Positions 1 through 14,465 of a stretch of 64,000 bases of DNA are shown here, piece after piece. Location of the stretch: contig CP136068.1 in NCBI GenBank assembly GCA_032622095.1, forward strand, positions 164,695,465 to 164,759,464, read 5' to 3'. How positions within the stretch are numbered: the stretch's first letter is position 1; the number at the start of each line of letters is the position of its first letter. The notes under the pieces were generated by a model. That model saw only the letters and a program-made list of their open reading frames with translations, did not search any database and was not told the DNA's origin. This DNA is from Siphonodentalium dalli (taxonomy: Eukaryota; Mollusca; Scaphopoda; Gadilida; Siphonodentaliidae). The position numbers and the translations under genes were made by a program.

Positions 1-3000
1 GATGCCCCTTTAATATTTAGTAGGGTTCTAGTAAGATATTGTGGCGATATTCTACTATATAGACCTATATTAATGCTGTTCAGTACATACATTTCGATTA
101 TATCTGGCTTCCATCGACATAATAAGGCAAGTCGGTAATCGTTTAAAAGTATTATAAATTCCCCACCGAATGACACTAAACAATTGACGATTGGTTGAAG
201 GAATTTGAATTCATAGTGCATCTTCTGTAAACTTGAAAAAAATGAAGGGGCCACAATTTCTACATTTTTCAACCGATTCACAAAATTCACTCATAATATC
301 ACTCGGTACATCTTATAGATACTTCACAACAATTTTGGTTCAAATCGGAGACCAAAAAAATATGACAATTTTTGCCCCCTCCCTAATATGGACCAATGTT
401 TTTGGATCTTCGTCAAAATTGCACCATTTCGTCTTCTTTCTATGGATAACACGCTCACATAAACCAAATCCAGTTCGCGTGCGTCGTCTAGGAGGAGTTT
501 TGTCCACAAGCACTTTCTCCTCAATCGATGTATGAATACAATTTTCGATGGTCTGTAACTTGGACATTTCTCAACCGATTTACAAAATTCTTTCAGGAGG
601 ATCATTAGTACACCCTATAGATACACGACAGTAAAAATAGTTGAAATCATCGAAAAAAAAAATTGCGAAAATTTTGCCCCCACCCAAAACGCCAAAATAT
701 AAGTCCGTCCCTGTTCAAAACTTGTTTTCCTTAGCAAGTTGATAACGGGTAACTACATAAAAGCTCTCAAATATGGATACCGTGCATGTTATAGGCGGTT
801 ACATGATATGAAATAAATCGAATTTTGCGAATCATGGGCGACAACTCTGTAGAAAAAGCGCGGACATAAATTATAATGTATGGATTCAATAGGGAATCCT
901 GAGTTCTACATATGGTCCAAATTTTTAGTCTCTGCTGCTCATACTTTTCGAGATACAGCAACCCCATATTTTCACAAACAGGGAGATAACTCTGTAAACC
1001 AAACGCGGACAACATCCTATATACTCTTATTAGTTAGAAATAGTATAGGTCTATATGCATACGAAATTTCAGCTCCCTATCTCTTGTACTTCCGGAGATA
1101 TAAGAGTTGAAAAATTGCTTAGAATAATAATAATAGAGGAGAAAAATAATAAATTGAATAACAATATACTTCCATATTAAAATATGGAAGTATAATAAGG
1201 GATTCGCACGGAATTGATTGGTATGTCGATAGTATGGTTTATTGACATTTCTGTGTTCAGTTGGAACGTTCTGGTGTGACCCCCACCCTTGCATCGGAAT
1301 TAGGTGATGCGGGTAAAAAAGTCGCCATATCTCGGCCAATCTTCGAGATATCGAGCTAATTTTTGCGTCATTGTGTTCGCATTTGATGCCCCTTTAATAT
1401 TTAGTAGGGTTCTAGTAAGATATTGTGGCGATATTCTACTATATAGACCTATATTAATGCTGTTCAGTACATACATTTCGATTATATCTGGCTTCCATCG
1501 ACATAATAAGGCAAGTCGGTAATCGTTTAAAAGTATTATAAATTCCCCACCGAATGACACTAAACAATTGACGATTGGTTGAAGGAATTTGAATTCATAG
1601 TGCATCTTCTGTAAACTTGAAAAAAATGAAGGGGCCACAATTTCTACATTTTTCAACCGATTCACAAAATTCACTCATAATATCACTCGGTACATCTTAT
1701 AGATACTTCACAACAATTTTGGTTCAAATCGGAGACCAAAAAAATATGACAATTTTTGCCCCCTCCCTAATATGGACCAATGTTTTTGGATCTTCGTCAA
1801 AATTGCACCATTTCGTCTTCTTTCTATGGATAACACGCTCACATAAACCAAATCCAGTTCGCGTGCGTCGTCTAGGAGGAGTTTTGTCCACAAGCACTTT
1901 CTCCTCAATCGATGTATGAATACAATTTTCGATGGTCTGTAACTTGGACATTTCTCAACCGATTTACAAAATTCTTTCAGGAGGATCATTAGTACACCCT
2001 ATAGATACACGACAGTAAAAATAGTTGAAATCATCGAAAAAAAAAATTGCGAAAATTTTGCCCCCACCCAAAACGCCAAAATATAAGTCCGTCCCTGTTC
2101 AAAACTTGTTTTCCTTAGCAAGTTGATAACGGGTAACTACATAAAAGCTCTCAAATATGGATACCGTGCATGTTATAGGCGGTTACATGATATGAAATAA
2201 ATCGAATTTTGCGAATCATGGGCGACAACTCTGTAGAAAAAGCGCGGACATAAATTATAATGTATGGATTCAATAGGGAATCCTGAGTTCTACATATGGT
2301 CCAAATTTTTAGTCTCTGCTGCTCATACTTTTCGAGATACAGCAACCCCATATTTTCACAAACAGGGAGATAACTCTGTAAACCAAACGCGGACAACATC
2401 CTATATACTCTTATTAGTTAGAAATAGTATAGGTCTATATGCATACGAAATTTCAGCTCCCTATCTCTTGTACTTCCGGAGATATAAGAGTTGAAAAATT
2501 GCTTAGAATAATAATAATAGAGGAGAAAAATAATAAATTGAATAACAATATACTTCCATATTAAAATATGGAAGTATAATAAGGGATTCGCACGGAATTG
2601 ATTGGTATGTCGATAGTATGGTTTATTGACATTTCTGTGTTCAGTTGGAACGTTCTGGTGTGACCCCCACCCTTGCATCGGAATTAGGTGATGCGGGTAA
2701 AAAAGTCGCCATATCTCGGCCAATCTTCGAGATATCGAGCTAATTTTTGCGTCATTGTGTTCGCATTTGATGCCCCTTTAATATTTAGTAGGGTTCTAGT
2801 AAGATATTGTGGCGATATTCTACTATATAGACCTATATTAATGCTGTTCAGTACATACATTTCGATTATATCTGGCTTCCATCGACATAATAAGGCAAGT
2901 CGGTAATCGTTTAAAAGTATTATAAATTCCCCACCGAATGACACTAAACAATTGACGATTGGTTGAAGGAATTTGAATTCATAGTGCATCTTCTGTAAAC

Positions 3001-6000
3001 TTGAAAAAAATGAAGGGGCCACAATTTCTACATTTTTCAACCGATTCACAAAATTCACTCATAATATCACTCGGTACATCTTATAGATACTTCACAACAA
3101 TTTTGGTTCAAATCGGAGACCAAAAAAATATGACAATTTTTGCCCCCTCCCTAATATGGACCAATGTTTTTGGATCTTCGTCAAAATTGCACCATTTCGT
3201 CTTCTTTCTATGGATAACACGCTCACATAAACCAAATCCAGTTCGCGTGCGTCGTCTAGGAGGAGTTTTGTCCACAAGCACTTTCTCCTCAATCGATGTA
3301 TGAATACAATTTTCGATGGTCTGTAACTTGGACATTTCTCAACCGATTTACAAAATTCTTTCAGGAGGATCATTAGTACACCCTATAGATACACGACAGT
3401 AAAAATAGTTGAAATCATCGAAAAAAAAAATTGCGAAAATTTTGCCCCCACCCAAAACGCCAAAATATAAGTCCGTCCCTGTTCAAAACTTGTTTTCCTT
3501 AGCAAGTTGATAACGGGTAACTACATAAAAGCTCTCAAATATGGATACCGTGCATGTTATAGGCGGTTACATGATATGAAATAAATCGAATTTTGCGAAT
3601 CATGGGCGACAACTCTGTAGAAAAAGCGCGGACATAAATTATAATGTATGGATTCAATAGGGAATCCTGAGTTCTACATATGGTCCAAATTTTTAGTCTC
3701 TGCTGCTCATACTTTTCGAGATACAGCAACCCCATATTTTCACAAACAGGGAGATAACTCTGTAAACCAAACGCGGACAACATCCTATATACTCTTATTA
3801 GTTAGAAATAGTATAGGTCTATATGCATACGAAATTTCAGCTCCCTATCTCTTGTACTTCCGGAGATATAAGAGTTGAAAAATTGCTTAGAATAATAATA
3901 ATAGAGGAGAAAAATAATAAATTGAATAACAATATACTTCCATATTAAAATATGGAAGTATAATAAGGGATTCGCACGGAATTGATTGGTATGTCGATAG
4001 TATGGTTTATTGACATTTCTGTGTTCAGTTGGAACGTTCTGGTGTGACCCCCACCCTTGCATCGGAATTAGGTGATGCGGGTAAAAAAGTCGCCATATCT
4101 CGGCCAATCTTCGAGATATCGAGCTAATTTTTGCGTCATTGTGTTCGCATTTGATGCCCCTTTAATATTTAGTAGGGTTCTAGTAAGATATTGTGGCGAT
4201 ATTCTACTATATAGACCTATATTAATGCTGTTCAGTACATACATTTCGATTATATCTGGCTTCCATCGACATAATAAGGCAAGTCGGTAATCGTTTAAAA
4301 GTATTATAAATTCCCCACCGAATGACACTAAACAATTGACGATTGGTTGAAGGAATTTGAATTCATAGTGCATCTTCTGTAAACTTGAAAAAAATGAAGG
4401 GGCCACAATTTCTACATTTTTCAACCGATTCACAAAATTCACTCATAATATCACTCGGTACATCTTATAGATACTTCACAACAATTTTGGTTCAAATCGG
4501 AGACCAAAAAAATATGACAATTTTTGCCCCCTCCCTAATATGGACCAATGTTTTTGGATCTTCGTCAAAATTGCACCATTTCGTCTTCTTTCTATGGATA
4601 ACACGCTCACATAAACCAAATCCAGTTCGCGTGCGTCGTCTAGGAGGAGTTTTGTCCACAAGCACTTTCTCCTCAATCGATGTATGAATACAATTTTCGA
4701 TGGTCTGTAACTTGGACATTTCTCAACCGATTTACAAAATTCTTTCAGGAGGATCATTAGTACACCCTATAGATACACGACAGTAAAAATAGTTGAAATC
4801 ATCGAAAAAAAAAATTGCGAAAATTTTGCCCCCACCCAAAACGCCAAAATATAAGTCCGTCCCTGTTCAAAACTTGTTTTCCTTAGCAAGTTGATAACGG
4901 GTAACTACATAAAAGCTCTCAAATATGGATACCGTGCATGTTATAGGCGGTTACATGATATGAAATAAATCGAATTTTGCGAATCATGGGCGACAACTCT
5001 GTAGAAAAAGCGCGGACATAAATTATAATGTATGGATTCAATAGGGAATCCTGAGTTCTACATATGGTCCAAATTTTTAGTCTCTGCTGCTCATACTTTT
5101 CGAGATACAGCAACCCCATATTTTCACAAACAGGGAGATAACTCTGTAAACCAAACGCGGACAACATCCTATATACTCTTATTAGTTAGAAATAGTATAG
5201 GTCTATATGCATACGAAATTTCAGCTCCCTATCTCTTGTACTTCCGGAGATATAAGAGTTGAAAAATTGCTTAGAATAATAATAATAGAGGAGAAAAATA
5301 ATAAATTGAATAACAATATACTTCCATATTAAAATATGGAAGTATAATAAGGGATTCGCACGGAATTGATTGGTATGTCGATAGTATGGTTTATTGACAT
5401 TTCTGTGTTCAGTTGGAACGTTCTGGTGTGACCCCCACCCTTGCATCGGAATTAGGTGATGCGGGTAAAAAAGTCGCCATATCTCGGCCAATCTTCGAGA
5501 TATCGAGCTAATTTTTGCGTCATTGTGTTCGCATTTGATGCCCCTTTAATATTTAGTAGGGTTCTAGTAAGATATTGTGGCGATATTCTACTATATAGAC
5601 CTATATTAATGCTGTTCAGTACATACATTTCGATTATATCTGGCTTCCATCGACATAATAAGGCAAGTCGGTAATCGTTTAAAAGTATTATAAATTCCCC
5701 ACCGAATGACACTAAACAATTGACGATTGGTTGAAGGAATTTGAATTCATAGTGCATCTTCTGTAAACTTGAAAAAAATGAAGGGGCCACAATTTCTACA
5801 TTTTTCAACCGATTCACAAAATTCACTCATAATATCACTCGGTACATCTTATAGATACTTCACAACAATTTTGGTTCAAATCGGAGACCAAAAAAATATG
5901 ACAATTTTTGCCCCCTCCCTAATATGGACCAATGTTTTTGGATCTTCGTCAAAATTGCACCATTTCGTCTTCTTTCTATGGATAACACGCTCACATAAAC

Positions 6001-9000
6001 CAAATCCAGTTCGCGTGCGTCGTCTAGGAGGAGTTTTGTCCACAAGCACTTTCTCCTCAATCGATGTATGAATACAATTTTCGATGGTCTGTAACTTGGA
6101 CATTTCTCAACCGATTTACAAAATTCTTTCAGGAGGATCATTAGTACACCCTATAGATACACGACAGTAAAAATAGTTGAAATCATCGAAAAAAAAAATT
6201 GCGAAAATTTTGCCCCCACCCAAAACGCCAAAATATAAGTCCGTCCCTGTTCAAAACTTGTTTTCCTTAGCAAGTTGATAACGGGTAACTACATAAAAGC
6301 TCTCAAATATGGATACCGTGCATGTTATAGGCGGTTACATGATATGAAATAAATCGAATTTTGCGAATCATGGGCGACAACTCTGTAGAAAAAGCGCGGA
6401 CATAAATTATAATGTATGGATTCAATAGGGAATCCTGAGTTCTACATATGGTCCAAATTTTTAGTCTCTGCTGCTCATACTTTTCGAGATACAGCAACCC
6501 CATATTTTCACAAACAGGGAGATAACTCTGTAAACCAAACGCGGACAACATCCTATATACTCTTATTAGTTAGAAATAGTATAGGTCTATATGCATACGA
6601 AATTTCAGCTCCCTATCTCTTGTACTTCCGGAGATATAAGAGTTGAAAAATTGCTTAGAATAATAATAATAGAGGAGAAAAATAATAAATTGAATAACAA
6701 TATACTTCCATATTAAAATATGGAAGTATAATAAGGGATTCGCACGGAATTGATTGGTATGTCGATAGTATGGTTTATTGACATTTCTGTGTTCAGTTGG
6801 AACGTTCTGGTGTGACCCCCACCCTTGCATCGGAATTAGGTGATGCGGGTAAAAAAGTCGCCATATCTCGGCCAATCTTCGAGATATCGAGCTAATTTTT
6901 GCGTCATTGTGTTCGCATTTGATGCCCCTTTAATATTTAGTAGGGTTCTAGTAAGATATTGTGGCGATATTCTACTATATAGACCTATATTAATGCTGTT
7001 CAGTACATACATTTCGATTATATCTGGCTTCCATCGACATAATAAGGCAAGTCGGTAATCGTTTAAAAGTATTATAAATTCCCCACCGAATGACACTAAA
7101 CAATTGACGATTGGTTGAAGGAATTTGAATTCATAGTGCATCTTCTGTAAACTTGAAAAAAATGAAGGGGCCACAATTTCTACATTTTTCAACCGATTCA
7201 CAAAATTCACTCATAATATCACTCGGTACATCTTATAGATACTTCACAACAATTTTGGTTCAAATCGGAGACCAAAAAAATATGACAATTTTTGCCCCCT
7301 CCCTAATATGGACCAATGTTTTTGGATCTTCGTCAAAATTGCACCATTTCGTCTTCTTTCTATGGATAACACGCTCACATAAACCAAATCCAGTTCGCGT
7401 GCGTCGTCTAGGAGGAGTTTTGTCCACAAGCACTTTCTCCTCAATCGATGTATGAATACAATTTTCGATGGTCTGTAACTTGGACATTTCTCAACCGATT
7501 TACAAAATTCTTTCAGGAGGATCATTAGTACACCCTATAGATACACGACAGTAAAAATAGTTGAAATCATCGAAAAAAAAAATTGCGAAAATTTTGCCCC
7601 CACCCAAAACGCCAAAATATAAGTCCGTCCCTGTTCAAAACTTGTTTTCCTTAGCAAGTTGATAACGGGTAACTACATAAAAGCTCTCAAATATGGATAC
7701 CGTGCATGTTATAGGCGGTTACATGATATGAAATAAATCGAATTTTGCGAATCATGGGCGACAACTCTGTAGAAAAAGCGCGGACATAAATTATAATGTA
7801 TGGATTCAATAGGGAATCCTGAGTTCTACATATGGTCCAAATTTTTAGTCTCTGCTGCTCATACTTTTCGAGATACAGCAACCCCATATTTTCACAAACA
7901 GGGAGATAACTCTGTAAACCAAACGCGGACAACATCCTATATACTCTTATTAGTTAGAAATAGTATAGGTCTATATGCATACGAAATTTCAGCTCCCTAT
8001 CTCTTGTACTTCCGGAGATATAAGAGTTGAAAAATTGCTTAGAATAATAATAATAGAGGAGAAAAATAATAAATTGAATAACAATATACTTCCATATTAA
8101 AATATGGAAGTATAATAAGGGATTCGCACGGAATTGATTGGTATGTCGATAGTATGGTTTATTGACATTTCTGTGTTCAGTTGGAACGTTCTGGTGTGAC
8201 CCCCACCCTTGCATCGGAATTAGGTGATGCGGGTAAAAAAGTCGCCATATCTCGGCCAATCTTCGAGATATCGAGCTAATTTTTGCGTCATTGTGTTCGC
8301 ATTTGATGCCCCTTTAATATTTAGTAGGGTTCTAGTAAGATATTGTGGCGATATTCTACTATATAGACCTATATTAATGCTGTTCAGTACATACATTTCG
8401 ATTATATCTGGCTTCCATCGACATAATAAGGCAAGTCGGTAATCGTTTAAAAGTATTATAAATTCCCCACCGAATGACACTAAACAATTGACGATTGGTT
8501 GAAGGAATTTGAATTCATAGTGCATCTTCTGTAAACTTGAAAAAAATGAAGGGGCCACAATTTCTACATTTTTCAACCGATTCACAAAATTCACTCATAA
8601 TATCACTCGGTACATCTTATAGATACTTCACAACAATTTTGGTTCAAATCGGAGACCAAAAAAATATGACAATTTTTGCCCCCTCCCTAATATGGACCAA
8701 TGTTTTTGGATCTTCGTCAAAATTGCACCATTTCGTCTTCTTTCTATGGATAACACGCTCACATAAACCAAATCCAGTTCGCGTGCGTCGTCTAGGAGGA
8801 GTTTTGTCCACAAGCACTTTCTCCTCAATCGATGTATGAATACAATTTTCGATGGTCTGTAACTTGGACATTTCTCAACCGATTTACAAAATTCTTTCAG
8901 GAGGATCATTAGTACACCCTATAGATACACGACAGTAAAAATAGTTGAAATCATCGAAAAAAAAAATTGCGAAAATTTTGCCCCCACCCAAAACGCCAAA

Positions 9001-10878
9001 ATATAAGTCCGTCCCTGTTCAAAACTTGTTTTCCTTAGCAAGTTGATAACGGGTAACTACATAAAAGCTCTCAAATATGGATACCGTGCATGTTATAGGC
9101 GGTTACATGATATGAAATAAATCGAATTTTGCGAATCATGGGCGACAACTCTGTAGAAAAAGCGCGGACATAAATTATAATGTATGGATTCAATAGGGAA
9201 TCCTGAGTTCTACATATGGTCCAAATTTTTAGTCTCTGCTGCTCATACTTTTCGAGATACAGCAACCCCATATTTTCACAAACAGGGAGATAACTCTGTA
9301 AACCAAACGCGGACAACATCCTATATACTCTTATTAGTTAGAAATAGTATAGGTCTATATGCATACGAAATTTCAGCTCCCTATCTCTTGTACTTCCGGA
9401 GATATAAGAGTTGAAAAATTGCTTAGAATAATAATAATAGAGGAGAAAAATAATAAATTGAATAACAATATACTTCCATATTAAAATATGGAAGTATAAT
9501 AAGGGATTCGCACGGAATTGATTGGTATGTCGATAGTATGGTTTATTGACATTTCTGTGTTCAGTTGGAACGTTCTGGTGTGACCCCCACCCTTGCATCG
9601 GAATTAGGTGATGCGGGTAAAAAAGTCGCCATATCTCGGCCAATCTTCGAGATATCGAGCTAATTTTTGCGTCATTGTGTTCGCATTTGATGCCCCTTTA
9701 ATATTTAGTAGGGTTCTAGTAAGATATTGTGGCGATATTCTACTATATAGACCTATATTAATGCTGTTCAGTACATACATTTCGATTATATCTGGCTTCC
9801 ATCGACATAATAAGGCAAGTCGGTAATCGTTTAAAAGTATTATAAATTCCCCACCGAATGACACTAAACAATTGACGATTGGTTGAAGGAATTTGAATTC
9901 ATAGTGCATCTTCTGTAAACTTGAAAAAAATGAAGGGGCCACAATTTCTACATTTTTCAACCGATTCACAAAATTCACTCATAATATCACTCGGTACATC
10001 TTATAGATACTTCACAACAATTTTGGTTCAAATCGGAGACCAAAAAAATATGACAATTTTTGCCCCCTCCCTAATATGGACCAATGTTTTTGGATCTTCG
10101 TCAAAATTGCACCATTTCGTCTTCTTTCTATGGATAACACGCTCACATAAACCAAATCCAGTTCGCGTGCGTCGTCTAGGAGGAGTTTTGTCCACAAGCA
10201 CTTTCTCCTCAATCGATGTATGAATACAATTTTCGATGGTCTGTAACTTGGACATTTCTCAACCGATTTACAAAATTCTTTCAGGAGGATCATTAGTACA
10301 CCCTATAGATACACGACAGTAAAAATAGTTGAAATCATCGAAAAAAAAAATTGCGAAAATTTTGCCCCCACCCAAAACGCCAAAATATAAGTCCGTCCCT
10401 GTTCAAAACTTGTTTTCCTTAGCAAGTTGATAACGGGTAACTACATAAAAGCTCTCAAATATGGATACCGTGCATGTTATAGGCGGTTACATGATATGAA
10501 ATAAATCGAATTTTGCGAATCATGGGCGACAACTCTGTAGAAAAAGCGCGGACATAAATTATAATGTATGGATTCAATAGGGAATCCTGAGTTCTACATA
10601 TGGTCCAAATTTTTAGTCTCTGCTGCTCATACTTTTCGAGATACAGCAACCCCATATTTTCACAAACAGGGAGATAACTCTGTAAACCAAACGCGGACAA
10701 CATCCTATATACTCTTATTAGTTAGAAATAGTATAGGTCTATATGCATACGAAATTTCAGCTCCCTATCTCTTGTACTTCCGGAGATATAAGAGTTGAAA
10801 AATTGCTTAGAATAATAATAATAGAGGAGAAAAATAATAAATTGAATAACAATATACTTCCATATTAAAATATGGAAG

Positions 10879-10883
<5 letters not shown>
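1..10883. repeat. Tandem array of a 1384-bp unit (about 7.9 copies)
   Basis: The same sequence returns every 1384 bases: the opening bases of the window recur at 1385, 2769, 4153, 5537, 6921, 8305 and 9689. By eye the copies are essentially identical, and every small ORF recurs unchanged. The array starts before the window and ends near 10883. Each unit carries internal degenerate sub-repeats. One type resembles 'aacttggacatttctcaacc' and another contains 'aagcgcggaca'. A perfect 14-bp-stem hairpin closes each unit, for example at 1165-1194. The 72-124 aa ORFs lie on both strands, overlap each other and look like nothing coding, so I treat the unit as non-coding. Such uniformity implies recent amplification or active homogenisation. 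Confidence 0.95.
1165..1194. repeat. Perfect 14-bp-stem hairpin closing each 1384-bp unit
   Basis: TATACTTCCATATT at 1165-1178 is followed by a 2-base loop and its exact reverse complement at 1181-1194. The hairpin recurs every 1384 bp, and the last copy sits at about 10853-10882, the junction with the next array. A shorter version (TATACTTCC, 13-base spacer, GGAAGTATA; for example 11102-11132) recurs in the 1770-bp array and the short modules to 25612. It probably marks the edge of the mobile or amplifiable unit. Confidence 0.85.

Positions 10884-10921
<38 letters not shown>
10882..10921. repeat. TAA trinucleotide microsatellite at the array junction
   Basis: An uninterrupted TAA run directly follows the GGAAGTATA arm of the hairpin. 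The same tract recurs in each 1770-bp unit, at about 12640-12691, 14410-14461, 16064-16115, 17834-17885, 19604-19655, 21374-21425, 23144-23195 and 24914-24966. It sits immediately 5' of the 'caatgaaaaataatcgcaaa' module. Confidence 0.9.
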
Positions 10922-10925
<4 letters not shown>

Positions 10926-12647
10926 TGAAAAATAATCGCAAAAGGGCCATAACTCCACCAAGAAACATTGGGCGGAAATCCGGATACCATTATATCTAGT
11001 AAACCTTCGATTCCTACATTCGCTAGAGATTTCGCGTTCCTACTGCAATCAGTTTCTGAGTATTTCGAAATAAACGGAAAACGACCTCAGTAGAAAAACA
11101 ATATACTTCCTTGGTTACACCATGGAAGTATAATAATAGGCCAAATCATGAGCTCAATAAATCGCAGTTAAGGGACGGAAAATATGAAGTAGGATGATTA
11201 TATCTTTCCCTTAACATGTGTGAGTTGATCTCAAGTGTTTGGAAGTGACCCCACCCCTGCCTCGAAATTGGGTGACGGGATTGGGAAATAGTCAAACCCG
11301 GCCCAAAATGCGAATTTTGAGAGCCCGTAACTCCGTTATTTTCCAATGGATTTTAAAATTGTTTTGAGTATTGTGATCAGCTAGTTACATTGATTATTTT
11401 TTATAAATTTTGTCTCATTCAGAGACGAATAACATTTTGTTTATTAGAAAGAATACGGGCCCACATTCAAAGTTTGAGGGCCCAAATCTCCGCCATTTTT
11501 TAACGGATTTACGATCTGTTTTCAGTTTTATGATCAACGTATAAGGTAGATGTTATATACCAAGTTTCATATGATTCGGAGACGAACTAAATTTTGGTAC
11601 CTCGGACCACCCCTCCCCTGACCCACAACACTGAACCGACACTTGCAAAATTTGGCACATCGCGTGCTCTCTTCAGACCGCGCGCGCTGCGATATCAGAT
11701 GACATCCTAAGTTTGAGATCTTCGGAGGAGATGAGGTCACAGGCACATGGGCCCAAATTTGCATTGTTTGAAGGACCGCAACTCCGTCATTTTTCAATGG
11801 ATTTTCGAAATTGTTTCAGTTTCTAGATCGGTTGGCGGTGTAGATGTTACACTCCAAGTTTCATCTGATTCGGAGAAGAATAAAAAATTGGTACCCCGGA
11901 CCGCCCCTCCCCTGATCCACAACACTTAACCGACACTGGCAAAATTTGGCACATCGCGTGCTCTCTTCGGACCGCACGCACTGGAATATCAGATGACATC
12001 CTAAGTTCGATATCTTCGGAGGAGATGTGAGCACAAGCACATGGGACCAAATTGCAAACTTTGAGGGCCCGTAACTCTTGCATTTCTTCTCGGATTACAA
12101 AAATCCTTTCCGGTATGGGTTTGTTTTCGTTCATGGAATCTACATACTTAAATAGATGAATGTCAATAAAAAAAAAAAATTGCGAAAATTTTGCCCCCAC
12201 CCCAGTGTAAAAATATATGGCCAACCCTGTCAAATTTTCTTCTTCGGACTAAGCTGACAACGGTCAACACGACTACAAAAACCAAATATAGTTATCTGGA
12301 ATGATACGGGAGGACAACAGAGTACAATAAAATAGAGGTTTGCCAACTATGGGCGGTAACTCTTCAGGGAAAGCGCGGACACAAGTTTTTATGCCCGTGG
12401 GCAGTAGTGCATATCGAGATGTGCATACGGTCTAATTTTCGATGCTCTGCTTCTTATAATTTCCGAGATAATAAAATGACATTTTTTCAAATAAAGGGAG
12501 ATAACTCCTCGGTGAAAGCGCGGACAAAATCGTTATGGGCCATAGGCATAGAACTCATGTACCCCAACCTACTTACCAAGTTTTAGTGTCCTACTTCTTG
12601 TACTTTTCGAGTAATAGTGATTACAAAAGTGTCAAGTATAATAATAA

Positions 12648-12695
<48 letters not shown>

Positions 12696-14417
12696 TGAAA
12701 AATAATCGCAAAAGGGCCATAACTCCACCAAGAAACATTGGGCGGAAATCCGGATACCATTATATCTAGTAAACCTTCGATTCCTACATTCGCTAGAGAT
12801 TTCGCGTTCCTACTGCAATCAGTTTCTGAGTATTTCGAAATAAACGGAAAACGACCTCAGTAGAAAAACAATATACTTCCTTGGTTACACCATGGAAGTA
12901 TAATAATAGGCCAAATCATGAGCTCAATAAATCGCAGTTAAGGGACGGAAAATATGAAGTAGGATGATTATATCTTTCCCTTAACATGTGTGAGTTGATC
13001 TCAAGTGTTTGGAAGTGACCCCACCCCTGCCTCGAAATTGGGTGACGGGATTGGGAAATAGTCAAACCCGGCCCAAAATGCGAATTTTGAGAGCCCGTAA
13101 CTCCGTTATTTTCCAATGGATTTTAAAATTGTTTTGAGTATTGTGATCAGCTAGTTACATTGATTATTTTTTATAAATTTTGTCTCATTCAGAGACGAAT
13201 AACATTTTGTTTATTAGAAAGAATACGGGCCCACATTCAAAGTTTGAGGGCCCAAATCTCCGCCATTTTTTAACGGATTTACGATCTGTTTTCAGTTTTA
13301 TGATCAACGTATAAGGTAGATGTTATATACCAAGTTTCATATGATTCGGAGACGAACTAAATTTTGGTACCTCGGACCACCCCTCCCCTGACCCACAACA
13401 CTGAACCGACACTTGCAAAATTTGGCACATCGCGTGCTCTCTTCAGACCGCGCGCGCTGCGATATCAGATGACATCCTAAGTTTGAGATCTTCGGAGGAG
13501 ATGAGGTCACAGGCACATGGGCCCAAATTTGCATTGTTTGAAGGACCGCAACTCCGTCATTTTTCAATGGATTTTCGAAATTGTTTCAGTTTCTAGATCG
13601 GTTGGCGGTGTAGATGTTACACTCCAAGTTTCATCTGATTCGGAGAAGAATAAAAAATTGGTACCCCGGACCGCCCCTCCCCTGATCCACAACACTTAAC
13701 CGACACTGGCAAAATTTGGCACATCGCGTGCTCTCTTCGGACCGCACGCACTGGAATATCAGATGACATCCTAAGTTCGATATCTTCGGAGGAGATGTGA
13801 GCACAAGCACATGGGACCAAATTGCAAACTTTGAGGGCCCGTAACTCTTGCATTTCTTCTCGGATTACAAAAATCCTTTCCGGTATGGGTTTGTTTTCGT
13901 TCATGGAATCTACATACTTAAATAGATGAATGTCAATAAAAAAAAAAAATTGCGAAAATTTTGCCCCCACCCCAGTGTAAAAATATATGGCCAACCCTGT
14001 CAAATTTTCTTCTTCGGACTAAGCTGACAACGGTCAACACGACTACAAAAACCAAATATAGTTATCTGGAATGATACGGGAGGACAACAGAGTACAATAA
14101 AATAGAGGTTTGCCAACTATGGGCGGTAACTCTTCAGGGAAAGCGCGGACACAAGTTTTTATGCCCGTGGGCAGTAGTGCATATCGAGATGTGCATACGG
14201 TCTAATTTTCGATGCTCTGCTTCTTATAATTTCCGAGATAATAAAATGACATTTTTTCAAATAAAGGGAGATAACTCCTCGGTGAAAGCGCGGACAAAAT
14301 CGTTATGGGCCATAGGCATAGAACTCATGTACCCCAACCTACTTACCAAGTTTTAGTGTCCTACTTCTTGTACTTTTCGAGTAATAGTGATTACAAAAGT
14401 GTCAAGTATAATAATAA

Positions 14418-14465
<48 letters not shown>

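Noticed and set aside
233-10961. Recurring ORFs of 72-124 aa in the 1384-bp array
   Set aside because: They overlap on both strands, recur only because the unit repeats, and show no domain or coding pattern.
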